A stretch of 64,000 nt of DNA from Auanema rhodensis (GCA_964057225.1 OZ059894.1:12224131-12288130), one strand, 5' to 3'. Counted from the stretch's first letter, positions 6,804 to 21,128 are shown. Notes: generated by a model not told the origin, from the letters alone. Made by a program: numbers and translations.

Positions 6804-7983
6804 ACAGTAAAAAGTCCAATCAAGAGAGAAATTTTCTCAACACATAGTTGTTTTTTTTTTAAATATCATTGTTTTTCCTCATAACTCGGTTTAAACTCGT
6901 TCTAACCCGTTGAAATACGTCTAGAAAGTCTTTATAACATGCATATGTATGATAGAACTTCATATTTATTGTAATAGAAAATTTTATTTTCAGACGTCTT
7001 GGTTAACAATGATATGTTTTACCCCCTTATAATTTTTATCATAATGTTCCTTATACGGAACGCTCAATGAAACTTGCTTCCAGAAAAATTTCTTTCTATT
7101 TTTTCTTCATATGTACGTAGATACTATAGAGAACTATGATAGAAAACTTTAACATTCACGAAATCATCATTTCTCATTACGCTACGGAGGTTTAAAAAGC
7201 TGTGTTTTACCTTATAATAGACCGGAAAACCCTTGTGTTAAAACTGGACCGTTTTTACACATATAAAAATGTCCCGTATTCGGGACCCTAATGTAACTTT
7301 TGATTCCCTATATTTTTTTTCATGAAATTTACAATCTACTGTAGAAAGAAGAATTATTTTTATAAAAACTGTAAATTTTTGAAAAATGAAAACAAAACGA
7401 AAACAAAAACAACTTTTTTTTGAACATTTTCTCACACAAGGGTCCCCCCTTACCTACTTTTTTTCTCATTACTCGTTTCAACCTCATCCGATCACTCTGC
7501 AAACATGTTTAATCGTTCTAACTTGTTGAAATACGTCTTAAAAGTCTAAACAACATGCATATGCATAATAGAAACCACCCGAATAGGCCCCCACGCACTA
7601 AACGAGATATATACATTACCAGTATAGTAATAGAACACATATTGAAGATTAATTCGATAAGAACAATTTATTGACGTAGAGAATGTTTGTTCCGAAAAAC
7701 TACAATATTAAACTATAAAAGTAACAAAAGCGTAGAGGCAGCAAAGACATGAATAAACATAAATGTAAATACAGAATTACCAGGTAGTACATAAGTATGA
7801 CAAAAAATTATAAGAAAGCCATGAAAATAGAAGGTTTGTGAACAAATGAGAGGTACATCTTTGATCGTATAGTCATTTCTAAACCGTTCGTATGCTGCAG
7901 CATCGTCATAAGCGTCACTCAAGTTGAATTTCCATGTGTACTACACGATTTTCATTCTTATTGTTACATTCTTTCCCTGAGGG

Positions 7984-8169
7984 AATGGGCCGTTCCCGCC
8001 AGCAGTGCAAGAGCGGGTCGACCCGTGAGGTGGAGCTAGCAAGCCAGCATCTACCTCAAGTCTCAAAAATCGGTTAACCTTATTGTGAACCAATGGAACA
8101 CATATCGAAGGTTAATTCGATAAGAACGATTACTACACTTTGATCTTAGCCAAAAGGCCGAGAAGCGAT
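7984..8169 (-). ncRNA. U2: U2 snRNA, unit 4
   Basis: No difference seen from 561..746. Confidence 0.96.
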
Positions 8170-8612
8170 ACAGCATAGCCATGAGTATCAAAGACATCAA
8201 GCAAATGTATCGTACTTGTTACGAGTGCACTCTCTCATTTGAATATAAAAGTGTGGTTTGACAATCTTGACTGTACAGGTCATAAATGGCTCATATAAAC
8301 TGTGGATTTACTCAACTTTTGGACTTATTTTTTTCTTATTCGAAGCGCTGCACTTTTTTCTATTCTTTTTATTCAAATACTTGTATATAGTTTTATATGT
8401 ACGGTTGCAAAGTTTCCGAATATTTTATATATTTTTATACAATAATTAGGAGAAGGTTAATACAATGAAATCTCCCAACTTTACAGTGTTTGTATTGCTT
8501 ACAGTATCTAGAACAACCACTCTTGTAATATTAGAGCACATATCAATCAACAACTTTTTCTAGTTATCAAAGCTTTTTTATTTCTTCAAGATATTTCAAA
8601 TAAAATATAAAA

Positions 8613-8730
8613 GCTTACGACACCCGGGATTCCCAAGCCGTCTCCGATCCAAGTACTAACCGGGCCCAACGTTGCTTGACTTGCCAGATCGGACGGGATG
8701 GCGTACTTTCAACGTGGTATGGTCGTAAGC
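8613..8730 (-). rRNA. 5S: 5S rRNA, unit 4 left copy
   Basis: No difference seen from 1190..1307. Confidence 0.97.
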
Positions 8731-8972
8731 AATGTTATATTCTTCATTATCAGTTATATCACTCTAAATCTTGTTGTTAATAGTTAGGACCACAAAGAAA
8801 ACAACAGGAACAGTAACAAATGAAATGCCCAAACTTTACAGTGTTCGAGTTATTTACAGTATCTAAGACTACCTCTGTCGTGTTATTAGAGCAAACATTC
8901 GATTAACAACAACTTTTTTTTAGTTATCAAAGCTTTTTTATTTCTTCAAAAAATTTCAAATAAAATATAAAA

Positions 8973-9090
8973 GCTTACGACACCCGGGATTCCCAAGCCG
9001 TCTCCGATCCAAGTACTAACCGGGCCCAACGTTGCTTGACTTGCCAGATCGGACGGGATGGCGTACTTTCAACGTGGTATGGTCGTAAGC
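8973..9090 (-). rRNA. 5S: 5S rRNA, unit 4 right copy
   Basis: No difference seen from 1550..1667. Confidence 0.97.
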
Positions 9091-9232
9091 AATGTCATAT
9101 TCTTCATTATCAGTTATATCACTCTAAATCTTGTTGTTAATAGATACGACCACAAAGAAAACAACAGGAACAGTAACAATAACAAAAAAAATTTTTTTTT
9201 CACCTATGTGTCTAAAGGTTAGCCATGTATCC

Positions 9233-9235
<3 letters not shown>

Positions 9236-9270
<35 letters not shown>
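9236..9270. repeat. (TA)n microsatellite, unit 4
   Basis: 35 bp. Confidence 0.98.
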
Positions 9271-9272
<2 letters not shown>

Positions 9273-10452
9273 ACAGTAAAAAGTCCAATCAAGAGAGAAA
9301 TTTTTTCAACACATAGTTGTTTTTTTTTTAAATATCATTGTTTTTCCTCATAACTCGGTTTAAACTCGTTCTAACCCGTTGAAATACGTCTAGAAAGTCT
9401 TTATAACATGCATATGTATGATAGAACTTCATATTTATTGTAATAGAAAATTTTATTTTCAGACGTCTTGGTTAACAATGATATGTTTTACCCCCTTATA
9501 ATTTTTATCATAATGTTCCTTATACGGAACGCTCAATGAAACTTGCTTCCAGAAAAATTTCTTTCTATTTTTTCTTCATATGTACGTAGATACTATAGAG
9601 AACTATGATAGAAAACTTTAACATTCACGAAATCATCATTTCTCATTACGCTACGGAGGTTTAAAAAGCTGTGTTTTACCTTATAATAGACCGGAAAACC
9701 CTTGTGTTAAAACTGGACCGTTTTTACACATATAAAAATGTCCCGTATTCGGGACCCTAATGTAACTTTTGATTCCCTATATTTTTTTTCATGAAATTTA
9801 CAATCTACTGTAGAAAGAAGAATTATTTTTATAAAAACTGTAAATTTTTGAAAAATGAAAACAAAACGAAAACAAAAACAACTTTTTTTTGAACATTTTC
9901 TCACACAAGGGTCCCCCCTTACCTACTTTTTTTCTCATTACTCGTTTCAACCTCATCCGATCACTCTGCAAACATGTTTAATCGTTCTAACTTGTTGAAA
10001 TACGTCTTAAAAGTCTAAACAACATGCATATGCATAATAGAAACCACCCGAATAGGCCCCCACGCACTAAACGAGATATATACATTACCAGTATAGTAAT
10101 AGAACACATATTGAAGATTAATTCGATAAGAACAATTTATTGACGTAGAGAATGTTTGTTCCGAAAAACTACAATATTAAACTATAAAAGTAACAAAAGC
10201 GTAGAGGCAGCAAAGACATGAATAAACATAAATGTAAATACAGAATTACCAGGTAGTACATAAGTATGACAAAAAATTATAAGAAAGCCATGAAAATAGA
10301 AGGTTTGTGAACAAATGAGAGGTACATCTTTGATCGTATAGTCATTTCTAAACCGTTCGTATGCTGCAGCATCGTCATAAGCGTCACTCAAGTTGAATTT
10401 CCATGTGTACTACACGATTTTCATTCTTATTGTTACATTCTTTCCCTGAGGG

Positions 10453-10638
10453 AATGGGCCGTTCCCGCCAGCAGTGCAAGAGCGGGTCGACCCGTGAGGT
10501 GGAGCTAGCAAGCCAGCATCTACCTCAAGTCTCAAAAATCGGTTAACCTTATTGTGAACCAATGGAACACATATCGAAGGTTAATTCGATAAGAACGATT
10601 ACTACACTTTGATCTTAGCCAAAAGGCCGAGAAGCGAT
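10453..10638 (-). ncRNA. U2: U2 snRNA, unit 5
   Basis: No difference seen from 561..746. Confidence 0.96.
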
Positions 10639-11081
10639 ACAGCATAGCCATGAGTATCAAAGACATCAAGCAAATGTATCGTACTTGTTACGAGTGCACT
10701 CTCTCATTTGAATATAAAAGTGTGGTTTGACAATCTTGACTGTACAGGTCATAAATGGCTCATATAAACTGTGGATTTACTCAACTTTTGGACTTATTTT
10801 TTTCTTATTCGAAGCGCTGCACTTTTTTCTATTCTTTTTATTCAAATACTTGTATATAGTTTTATATGTACGGTTGCAAAGTTTCCGAATATTTTATATA
10901 TTTTTATGCAATAATTAGGAGAAGGTTAATACAATGAAATCTCCCAACTTTACAGTGTTTGTATTGCTTACAGTATCTAGAACAACCACTCTTGTAATAT
11001 TAGAGCACATATCAATCAACAACTTTTTCTAGTTATCAAAGCTTTTTTATTTCTTCAAGATATTTCAAATAAAATATAAAA

Positions 11082-11199
11082 GCTTACGACACCCGGGATT
11101 CCCAAGCCGTCTCCGATCCAAGTACTAACCGGGCCCAACGTTGCTTGACTTGCCAGATCGGACGGGATGGCGTACTTTCAACGTGGTATGGTCGTAAGC
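11082..11199 (-). rRNA. 5S: 5S rRNA, unit 5 left copy
   Basis: No difference seen from 1190..1307. Confidence 0.97.
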
Positions 11200-11441
11200 A
11201 ATGTTATATTCTTCATTATCAGTTATATCACTCTAAATCTTGTTGTTAATAGTTAGGACCACAAAGAAAACAACAGGAACAGTAACAAATGAAATGCCCA
11301 AACTTTACAGTGTTCGAGTTATTTACAGTATCTAAGACTACCTCTGTCGTGTTATTAGAGCAAACATTCGATTAACAACAACTTTTTTTTAGTTATCAAA
11401 GCTTTTTTATTTCTTCAAAAAATTTCAAATAAAATATAAAA

Positions 11442-11559
11442 GCTTACGACACCCGGGATTCCCAAGCCGTCTCCGATCCAAGTACTAACCGGGCCCAACG
11501 TTGCTTGACTTGCCAGATCGGACGGGATGGCGTACTTTCAACGTGGTATGGTCGTAAGC
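11442..11559 (-). rRNA. 5S: 5S rRNA, unit 5 right copy
   Basis: No difference seen from 1550..1667. Confidence 0.97.
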
Positions 11560-11701
11560 AATGTCATATTCTTCATTATCAGTTATATCACTCTAAATCT
11601 TGTTGTTAATAGATACGACCACAAAGAAAACAACAGGAACAGTAACAATAACAAAAAAAATTTTTTTTTCACCTATGTGTCTAAAGGTTAGCCATGTATC
11701 C

Positions 11702-11704
<3 letters not shown>

Positions 11705-11757
<53 letters not shown>
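11705..11757. repeat. (TA)n microsatellite, unit 5
   Basis: 53 bp, joint longest. Confidence 0.98.
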
Positions 11758-11759
<2 letters not shown>

Positions 11760-12938
11760 ACAGTAAAAAGTCCAATCAAGAGAGAAATTTTTTCAACACA
11801 TAGTTGTTTTTTTTTAAATATCATTGTTTTTCCTCATAACTCGGTTTAAACTCGTTCTAACCCGTTGAAATACGTCTAGAAAGTCTTTATAACATGCATA
11901 TGTATGATAGAACTTCATATTTATTGTAATAGAAAATTTTATTTTCAGACGTCTTGGTTAACAATGATATGTTTTACCCCCTTATAATTTTTATCATAAT
12001 GTTCCTTATACGGAACGCTCAATGAAACTTGCTTCCAGAAAAATTTCTTTCTATTTTTTCTTCATATGTACGTAGATACTATAGAGAACTATGATAGAAA
12101 ACTTTAACATTCACGAAATCATCATTTCTCATTACGCTACGGAGGTTTAAAAAGCTGTGTTTTACCTTATAATAGACCGGAAAACCCTTGTGTTAAAACT
12201 GGACCGTTTTTACACATATAAAAATGTCCCGTATTCGGGACCCTAATGTAACTTTTGATTCCCTATATTTTTTTTCATGAAATTTACAATCTACTGTAGA
12301 AAGAAGAATTATTTTTATAAAAACTGTAAATTTTTGAAAAATGAAAACAAAACGAAAACAAAAACAACTTTTTTTTGAACATTTTCTCACACAAGGGTCC
12401 CCCCTTACCTACTTTTTTTCTCATTACTCGTTTCAACCTCATCCGATCACTCTGCAAACATGTTTAATCGTTCTAACTTGTTGAAATACGTCTTAAAAGT
12501 CTAAACAACATGCATATGCATAATAGAAACCACCCGAATAGGCCCCCACGCACTAAACGAGATATATACATTACCAGTATAGTAATAGAACACATATTGA
12601 AGATTAATTCGATAAGAACAATTTATTGACGTAGAGAATGTTTGTTCCGAAAAACTACAATATTAAACTATAAAAGTAACAAAAGCGTAGAGGCAGCAAA
12701 GACATGAATAAACATAAATGTAAATACAGAATTACCAGGTAGTACATAAGTATGACAAAAAATTATAAGAAAGCCATGAAAATAGAAGGTTTGTGAACAA
12801 ATGAGAGGTACATCTTTGATCGTATAGTCATTTCTAAACCGTTCGTATGCTGCAGCATCGTCATAAGCGTCACTCAAGTTGAATTTCCATGTGTACTACA
12901 CGATTTTCATTCTTATTGTTACATTCTTTCCCTGAGGG

Positions 12939-13124
12939 AATGGGCCGTTCCCGCCAGCAGTGCAAGAGCGGGTCGACCCGTGAGGTGGAGCTAGCAAGCC
13001 AGCATCTACCTCAAGTCTCAAAAATCGGTTAACCTTATTGTGAACCAATGGAACACATATCGAAGGTTAATTCGATAAGAACGATTACTACACTTTGATC
13101 TTAGCCAAAAGGCCGAGAAGCGAT
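12939..13124 (-). ncRNA. U2: U2 snRNA, unit 6
   Basis: No difference seen from 561..746. Confidence 0.96.
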
Positions 13125-13567
13125 ACAGCATAGCCATGAGTATCAAAGACATCAAGCAAATGTATCGTACTTGTTACGAGTGCACTCTCTCATTTGAATA
13201 TAAAAGTGTGGTTTGACAATCTTGACTGTACAGGTCATAAATGGCTCATATAAACTGTGGATTTACTCAACTTTTGGACTTATTTTTTTCTTATTCGAAG
13301 CGCTGCACTTTTTTCTATTCTTTTTATTCAAATACTTGTATATAGTTTTATATGTACGGTTGCAAAGTTTCCGAATATTTTATATATTTTTATACAATAA
13401 TTAGGAGAAGGTTAATACAATGAAATCTCCCAACTTTACAGTGTTTGTATTGCTTACAGTATCTAGAACAACCACTCTTGTAATATTAGAGCACATATCA
13501 ATCAACAACTTTTTCTAGTTATCAAAGCTTTTTTATTTCTTCAAGATATTTCAAATAAAATATAAAA

Positions 13568-13685
13568 GCTTACGACACCCGGGATTCCCAAGCCGTCTCC
13601 GATCCAAGTACTAACCGGGCCCAACGTTGCTTGACTTGCCAGATCGGACGGGATGGCGTACTTTCAACGTGGTATGGTCGTAAGC
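13568..13685 (-). rRNA. 5S: 5S rRNA, unit 6 left copy
   Basis: No difference seen from 1190..1307. Confidence 0.97.
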
Positions 13686-13927
13686 AATGTTATATTCTTC
13701 ATTATCAGTTATATCACTCTAAATCTTGTTGTTAATAGTTAGGACCACAAAGAAAACAACAGGAACAGTAACAAATGAAATGCCCAAACTTTACAGTGTT
13801 CGAGTTATTTACAGTATCTAAGACTACCTCTGTCGTGTTATTAGAGCAAACATTCGATTAACAACAACTTTTTTTTAGTTATCAAAGCTTTTTTATTTCT
13901 TCAAAAAATTTCAAATAAAATATAAAA

Positions 13928-14045
13928 GCTTACGACACCCGGGATTCCCAAGCCGTCTCCGATCCAAGTACTAACCGGGCCCAACGTTGCTTGACTTGCC
14001 AGATCGGACGGGATGGCGTACTTTCAACGTGGTATGGTCGTAAGC
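13928..14045 (-). rRNA. 5S: 5S rRNA, unit 6 right copy
   Basis: No difference seen from 1550..1667. Confidence 0.97.
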
Positions 14046-14187
14046 AATGTCATATTCTTCATTATCAGTTATATCACTCTAAATCTTGTTGTTAATAGAT
14101 ACGACCACAAAGAAAACAACAGGAACAGTAACAATAACAAAAAAAATTTTTTTTTCACCTATGTGTCTAAAGGTTAGCCATGTATCC

Positions 14188-14190
<3 letters not shown>

Positions 14191-14239
<49 letters not shown>
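14191..14239. repeat. (TA)n microsatellite, unit 6
   Basis: 49 bp. Confidence 0.98.
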
Positions 14240-14241
<2 letters not shown>

Positions 14242-15421
14242 ACAGTAAAAAGTCCAATCAAGAGAGAAATTTTTTCAACACATAGTTGTTTTTTTTTTAA
14301 ATATCATTGTTTTTCCTCATAACTCGGTTTAAACTCGTTCTAACCCGTTGAAATACGTCTAGAAAGTCTTTATAACATGCATATGTATGATAGAACTTCA
14401 TATTTATTGTAATAGAAAATTTTATTTTCAGACGTCTTGGTTAACAATGATATGTTTTACCCCCTTATAATTTTTATCATAATGTTCCTTATACGGAACG
14501 CTCAATGAAACTTGCTTCCAGAAAAATTTCTTTCTATTTTTTCTTCATATGTACGTAGATACTATAGAGAACTATGATAGAAAACTTTAACATTCACGAA
14601 ATCATCATTTCTCATTACGCTACGGAGGTTTAAAAAGCTGTGTTTTACCTTATAATAGACCGGAAAACCCTTGTGTTAAAACTGGACCGTTTTTACACAT
14701 ATAAAAATGTCCCGTATTCGGGACCCTAATGTAACTTTTGATTCCCTATATTTTTTTTCATGAAATTTACAATCTACTGTAGAAAGAAGAATTATTTTTA
14801 TAAAAACTGTAAATTTTTGAAAAATGAAAACAAAACGAAAACAAAAACAACTTTTTTTTGAACATTTTCTCACACAAGGGTCCCCCCTTACCTACTTTTT
14901 TTCTCATTACTCGTTTCAACCTCATCCGATCACTCTGCAAACATGTTTAATCGTTCTAACTTGTTGAAATACGTCTTAAAAGTCTAAACAACATGCATAT
15001 GCATAATAGAAACCACCCGAATAGGCCCCCACGCACTAAACGAGATATATACATTACCAGTATAGTAATAGAACACATATTGAAGATTAATTCGATAAGA
15101 ACAATTTATTGACGTAGAGAATGTTTGTTCCGAAAAACTACAATATTAAACTATAAAAGTAACAAAAGCGTAGAGGCAGCAAAGACATGAATAAACATAA
15201 ATGTAAATACAGAATTACCAGGTAGTACATAAGTATGACAAAAAATTATAAGAAAGCCATGAAAATAGAAGGTTTGTGAACAAATGAGAGGTACATCTTT
15301 GATCGTATAGTCATTTCTAAACCGTTCGTATGCTGCAGCATCGTCATAAGCGTCACTCAAGTTGAATTTCCATGTGTACTACACGATTTTCATTCTTATT
15401 GTTACATTCTTTCCCTGAGGG

Positions 15422-15607
15422 AATGGGCCGTTCCCGCCAGCAGTGCAAGAGCGGGTCGACCCGTGAGGTGGAGCTAGCAAGCCAGCATCTACCTCAAGTC
15501 TCAAAAATCGGTTAACCTTATTGTGAACCAATGGAACACATATCGAAGGTTAATTCGATAAGAACGATTACTACACTTTGATCTTAGCCAAAAGGCCGAG
15601 AAGCGAT
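15422..15607 (-). ncRNA. U2: U2 snRNA, unit 7
   Basis: No difference seen from 561..746. Confidence 0.96.
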
Positions 15608-16050
15608 ACAGCATAGCCATGAGTATCAAAGACATCAAGCAAATGTATCGTACTTGTTACGAGTGCACTCTCTCATTTGAATATAAAAGTGTGGTTTGAC
15701 AATCTTGACTGTACAGGTCATAAATGGCTCATATAAACTGTGGATTTACTCAACTTTTGGACTTATTTTTTTCTTATTCGAAGCGCTGCACTTTTTTCTA
15801 TTCTTTTTATTCAAATACTTGTATATAGTTTTATATGTACGGTTGCAAAGTTTCCGAATATTTTATATATTTTTATACAATAATTAGGAGAAGGTTAATA
15901 CAATGAAATCTCCCAACTTTACAGTGTTTGTATTGCTTACAGTATCTAGAACAACCACTCTTGTAATATTAGAGCACATATCAATCAACAACTTTTTCTA
16001 GTTATCAAAGCTTTTTTATTTCTTCAAGATATTTCAAATAAAATATAAAA

Positions 16051-16168
16051 GCTTACGACACCCGGGATTCCCAAGCCGTCTCCGATCCAAGTACTAACCG
16101 GGCCCAACGTTGCTTGACTTGCCAGATCGGACGGGATGGCGTACTTTCAACGTGGTATGGTCGTAAGC
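16051..16168 (-). rRNA. 5S: 5S rRNA, unit 7 left copy
   Basis: No difference seen from 1190..1307. Confidence 0.97.
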
Positions 16169-16410
16169 AATGTTATATTCTTCATTATCAGTTATATCAC
16201 TCTAAATCTTGTTGTTAATAGTTAGGACCACAAAGAAAACAACAGGAACAGTAACAAATGAAATGCCCAAACTTTACAGTGTTCGAGTTATTTACAGTAT
16301 CTAAGACTACCTCTGTCGTGTTATTAGAGCAAACATTCGATTAACAACAACTTTTTTTTAGTTATCAAAGCTTTTTTATTTCTTCAAAAAATTTCAAATA
16401 AAATATAAAA

Positions 16411-16528
16411 GCTTACGACACCCGGGATTCCCAAGCCGTCTCCGATCCAAGTACTAACCGGGCCCAACGTTGCTTGACTTGCCAGATCGGACGGGATGGC
16501 GTACTTTCAACGTGGTATGGTCGTAAGC
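16411..16528 (-). rRNA. 5S: 5S rRNA, unit 7 right copy
   Basis: No difference seen from 1550..1667. Confidence 0.97.
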
Positions 16529-16670
16529 AATGTCATATTCTTCATTATCAGTTATATCACTCTAAATCTTGTTGTTAATAGATACGACCACAAAGAAAAC
16601 AACAGGAACAGTAACAATAACAAAAAAAATTTTTTTTTCACCTATGTGTCTAAAGGTTAGCCATGTATCC

Positions 16671-16673
<3 letters not shown>

Positions 16674-16712
<39 letters not shown>
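16674..16712. repeat. (TA)n microsatellite, unit 7
   Basis: 39 bp. Confidence 0.98.
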
Positions 16713-16714
<2 letters not shown>

Positions 16715-17894
16715 ACAGTAAAAAGTCCAATCAAGAGAGAAATTTTTTCAACACATAGTTGTTTTTTTTTTAAATATCATTGTTTTTCCTCATAACTCGG
16801 TTTAAACTCGTTCTAACCCGTTGAAATACGTCTAGAAAGTCTTTATAACATGCATATGTATGATAGAACTTCATATTTATTGTAATAGAAAATTTTATTT
16901 TCAGACGTCTTGGTTAACAATGATATGTTTTACCCCCTTATAATTTTTATCATAATGTTCCTTATACGGAACGCTCAATGAAACTTGCTTCCAGAAAAAT
17001 TTCTTTCTATTTTTTCTTCATATGTACGTAGATACTATAGAGAACTATGATAGAAAACTTTAACATTCACGAAATCATCATTTCTCATTACGCTACGGAG
17101 GTTTAAAAAGCTGTGTTTTACCTTATAATAGACCGGAAAACCCTTGTGTTAAAACTGGACCGTTTTTACACATATAAAAATGTCCCGTATTCGGGACCCT
17201 AATGTAACTTTTGATTCCCTATATTTTTTTTCATGAAATTTACAATCTACTGTAGAAAGAAGAATTATTTTTATAAAAACTGTAAATTTTTGAAAAATGA
17301 AAACAAAACGAAAACAAAAACAACTTTTTTTTGAACATTTTCTCACACAAGGGTCCCCCCTTACCTACTTTTTTTCTCATTACTCGTTTCAACCTCATCC
17401 GATCACTCTGCAAACATGTTTAATCGTTCTAACTTGTTGAAATACGTCTTAAAAGTCTAAACAACATGCATATGCATAATAGAAACCACCCGAATAGGCC
17501 CCCACGCACTAAACGAGATATATACATTACCAGTATAGTAATAGAACACATATTGAAGATTAATTCGATAAGAACAATTTATTGACGTAGAGAATGTTTG
17601 TTCCGAAAAACTACAATATTAAACTATAAAAGTAACAAAAGCGTAGAGGCAGCAAAGACATGAATAAACATAAATGTAAATACAGAATTACCAGGTAGTA
17701 CATAAGTATGACAAAAAATTATAAGAAAGCCATGAAAATAGAAGGTTTGTGAACAAATGAGAGGTACATCTTTGATCGTATAGTCATTTCTAAACCGTTC
17801 GTATGCTGCAGCATCGTCATAAGCGTCACTCAAGTTGAATTTCCATGTGTACTACACGATTTTCATTCTTATTGTTACATTCTTTCCCTGAGGG

Positions 17895-18080
17895 AATGGG
17901 CCGTTCCCGCCAGCAGTGCAAGAGCGGGTCGACCCGTGAGGTGGAGCTAGCAAGCCAGCATCTACCTCAAGTCTCAAAAATCGGTTAACCTTATTGTGAA
18001 CCAATGGAACACATATCGAAGGTTAATTCGATAAGAACGATTACTACACTTTGATCTTAGCCAAAAGGCCGAGAAGCGAT
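17895..18080 (-). ncRNA. U2: U2 snRNA, unit 8
   Basis: Gene body unchanged; upstream base -2 differs (18082). Confidence 0.96.
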
Positions 18081-18523
18081 ATAGCATAGCCATGAGTATC
18101 AAAGACATCAAGCAAATGTATCGTACTTGTTACGAGTGCACTCTCTCATTTGAATATAAAAGTGTGGTTTGACAATCTTGACTGTACAGGTCATAAATGG
18201 CTCATATAAACTGTGGATTTACTCAACTTTTGGACTTATTTTTTTCTTATTCGAAGCGCTGCACTTTTTTCTATTCTTTTTATTCAAATACTTGTATATA
18301 GTTTTATATGTACGGTTGCAAAGTTTCCGAATATTTTATATATTTTTATACAATAATTAGGAGAAGGTTAATACAATGAAATCTCCCAACTTTACAGTGT
18401 TTGTATTGCTTACAGTATCTAGAACAACCACTCTTGTAATATTAGAGCACATATCAATCAACAACTTTTTCTAGTTATCAAAGCTTTTTTATTTCTTCAA
18501 GATATTTCAAATAAAATATAAAA

Positions 18524-18641
18524 GCTTACGACACCCGGGATTCCCAAGCCGTCTCCGATCCAAGTACTAACCGGGCCCAACGTTGCTTGACTTGCCAGAT
18601 CGGACGGGATGGCGTACTTTCAACGTGGTATGGTCGTAAGC
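18524..18641 (-). rRNA. 5S: 5S rRNA, unit 8 left copy
   Basis: No difference seen from 1190..1307. Confidence 0.97.
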
Positions 18642-18883
18642 AATGTTATATTCTTCATTATCAGTTATATCACTCTAAATCTTGTTGTTAATAGTTAGGA
18701 CCACAAAGAAAACAACAGGAACAGTAACAAATGAAATGCCCAAACTTTACAGTGTTCGAGTTATTTACAGTATCTAAGACTACCTCTGTCGTGTTATTAG
18801 AGCAAACATTCGATTAACAACAACTTTTTTTTAGTTATCAAAGCTTTTTTATTTCTTCAAAAAATTTCAAATAAAATATAAAA

Positions 18884-19001
18884 GCTTACGACACCCGGGA
18901 TTCCCAAGCCGTCTCCGATCCAAGTACTAACCGGGCCCAACGTTGCTTGACTTGCCAGATCGGACGGGATGGCGTACTTTCAACGTGGTATGGTCGTAAG
19001 C
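18884..19001 (-). rRNA. 5S: 5S rRNA, unit 8 right copy
   Basis: No difference seen from 1550..1667. Confidence 0.97.
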
Positions 19002-19143
19002 AATGTCATATTCTTCATTATCAGTTATATCACTCTAAATCTTGTTGTTAATAGATACGACCACAAAGAAAACAACAGGAACAGTAACAATAACAAAAAA
19101 AATTTTTTTTTCACCTATGTGTCTAAAGGTTAGCCATGTATCC

Positions 19144-19146
<3 letters not shown>

Positions 19147-19199
<53 letters not shown>
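19147..19199. repeat. (TA)n microsatellite, unit 8
   Basis: 53 bp, joint longest. Confidence 0.98.
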
Positions 19200-19201
<2 letters not shown>

Positions 19202-20381
19202 ACAGTAAAAAGTCCAATCAAGAGAGAAATTTTTTCAACACATAGTTGTTTTTTTTTTAAATATCATTGTTTTTCCTCATAACTCGGTTTAAACTCGTTC
19301 TAACCCGTTGAAATACGTCTAGAAAGTCTTTATAACATGCATATGTATGATAGAACTTCATATTTATTGTAATAGAAAATTTTATTTTCAGACGTCTTGG
19401 TTAACAATGATATGTTTTACCCCCTTATAATTTTTATCATAATGTTCCTTATACGGAACGCTCAATGAAACTTGCTTCCAGAAAAATTTCTTTCTATTTT
19501 TTCTTCATATGTACGTAGATACTATAGAGAACTATGATAGAAAACTTTAACATTCACGAAATCATCATTTCTCATTACGCTACGGAGGTTTAAAAAGCTG
19601 TGTTTTACCTTATAATAGACCGGAAAACCCTTGTGTTAAAACTGGACCGTTTTTACACATATAAAAATGTCCCGTATTCGGGACCCTAATGTAACTTTTG
19701 ATTCCCTATATTTTTTTTCATGAAATTTACAATCTACTGTAGAAAGAAGAATTATTTTTATAAAAACTGTAAATTTTTGAAAAATGAAAACAAAACGAAA
19801 ACAAAAACAACTTTTTTTTGAACATTTTCTCACACAAGGGTCCCCCCTTACCTACTTTTTTTCTCATTACTCGTTTCAACCTCATCCGATCACTCTGCAA
19901 ACATGTTTAATCGTTCTAACTTGTTGAAATACGTCTTAAAAGTCTAAACAACATGCATATGCATAATAGAAACCACCCGAATAGGCCCCCACGCACTAAA
20001 CGAGATATATACATTACCAGTATAGTAATAGAACACATATTGAAGATTAATTCGATAAGAACAATTTATTGACGTAGAGAATGTTTGTTCCGAAAAACTA
20101 CAATATTAAACTATAAAAGTAACAAAAGCGTAGAGGCAGCAAAGACATGAATAAACATAAATGTAAATACAGAATTACCAGGTAGTACATAAGTATGACA
20201 AAAAATTATAAGAAAGCCATGAAAATAGAAGGTTTGTGAACAAATGAGAGGTACATCTTTGATCGTATAGTCATTTCTAAACCGTTCGTATGCTGCAGCA
20301 TCGTCATAAGCGTCACTCAAGTTGAATTTCCATGTGTACTACACGATTTTCATTCTTATTGTTACATTCTTTCCCTGAGGG

Positions 20382-20567
20382 AATGGGCCGTTCCCGCCAG
20401 CAGTGCAAGAGCGGGTCGACCCGTGAGGTGGAGCTAGCAAGCCAGCATCTACCTCAAGTCTCAAAAATCGGTTAACCTTATTGTGAACCAATGGAACACA
20501 TATCGAAGGTTAATTCGATAAGAACGATTACTACACTTTGATCTTAGCCAAAAGGCCGAGAAGCGAT
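20382..20567 (-). ncRNA. U2: U2 snRNA, unit 9
   Basis: Gene body unchanged; upstream base -2 differs (20569). Confidence 0.96.
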
Positions 20568-21010
20568 ATAGCATAGCCATGAGTATCAAAGACATCAAGC
20601 AAATGTATCGTACTTGTTACGAGTGCACTCTCTCATTTGAATATAAAAGTGTGGTTTGACAATCTTGACTGTACAGGTCATAAATGGCTCATATAAACTG
20701 TGGATTTACTCAACTTTTGGACTTATTTTTTTCTTATTCGAAGCGCTGCACTTTTTTCTATTCTTTTTATTCAAATACTTGTATATAGTTTTATATGTAC
20801 GGTTGCAAAGTTTCCGAATATTTTATATATTTTTATACAATAATTAGGAGAAGGTTAATACAATGAAATCTCCCAACTTTACAGTGTTTGTATTGCTTAC
20901 AGTATCTAGAACAACCACTCTTGTAATATTAGAGCACATATCAATCAACAACTTTTTCTAGTTATCAAAGCTTTTTTATTTCTTCAAGATATTTCAAATA
21001 AAATATAAAA

Positions 21011-21128
21011 GCTTACGACACCCGGGATTCCCAAGCCGTCTCCGATCCAAGTACTAACCGGGCCCAACGTTGCTTGACTTGCCAGATCGGACGGGATGGC
21101 GTACTTTCAACGTGGTATGGTCGTAAGC
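21011..21128 (-). rRNA. 5S: 5S rRNA, unit 9 left copy
   Basis: No difference seen from 1190..1307. Confidence 0.97.

Larger units (their letters stand above)
4945..7423. repeat. Repeat unit 3 (2479 bp)
   Basis: Private T to C change at 6836, in the T-run after the TA tract. Confidence 0.95.
7424..9892. repeat. Repeat unit 4 (2469 bp)
   Basis: No private substitution seen; TA tract short. Confidence 0.95.
9893..12378. repeat. Repeat unit 5 (2486 bp)
   Basis: Private A to G at 10908 and nine instead of ten T in the run after the TA tract. Confidence 0.95.
12379..14861. repeat. Repeat unit 6 (2483 bp)
   Basis: No private substitution seen. Confidence 0.95.
14862..17334. repeat. Repeat unit 7 (2473 bp)
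   Basis: No private substitution seen. Confidence 0.95.
17335..19821. repeat. Repeat unit 8 (2487 bp)
   Basis: Longest unit. Carries T instead of C at 18082, two bases upstream of the U2 start; shared with units 9 and 21. Confidence 0.95.
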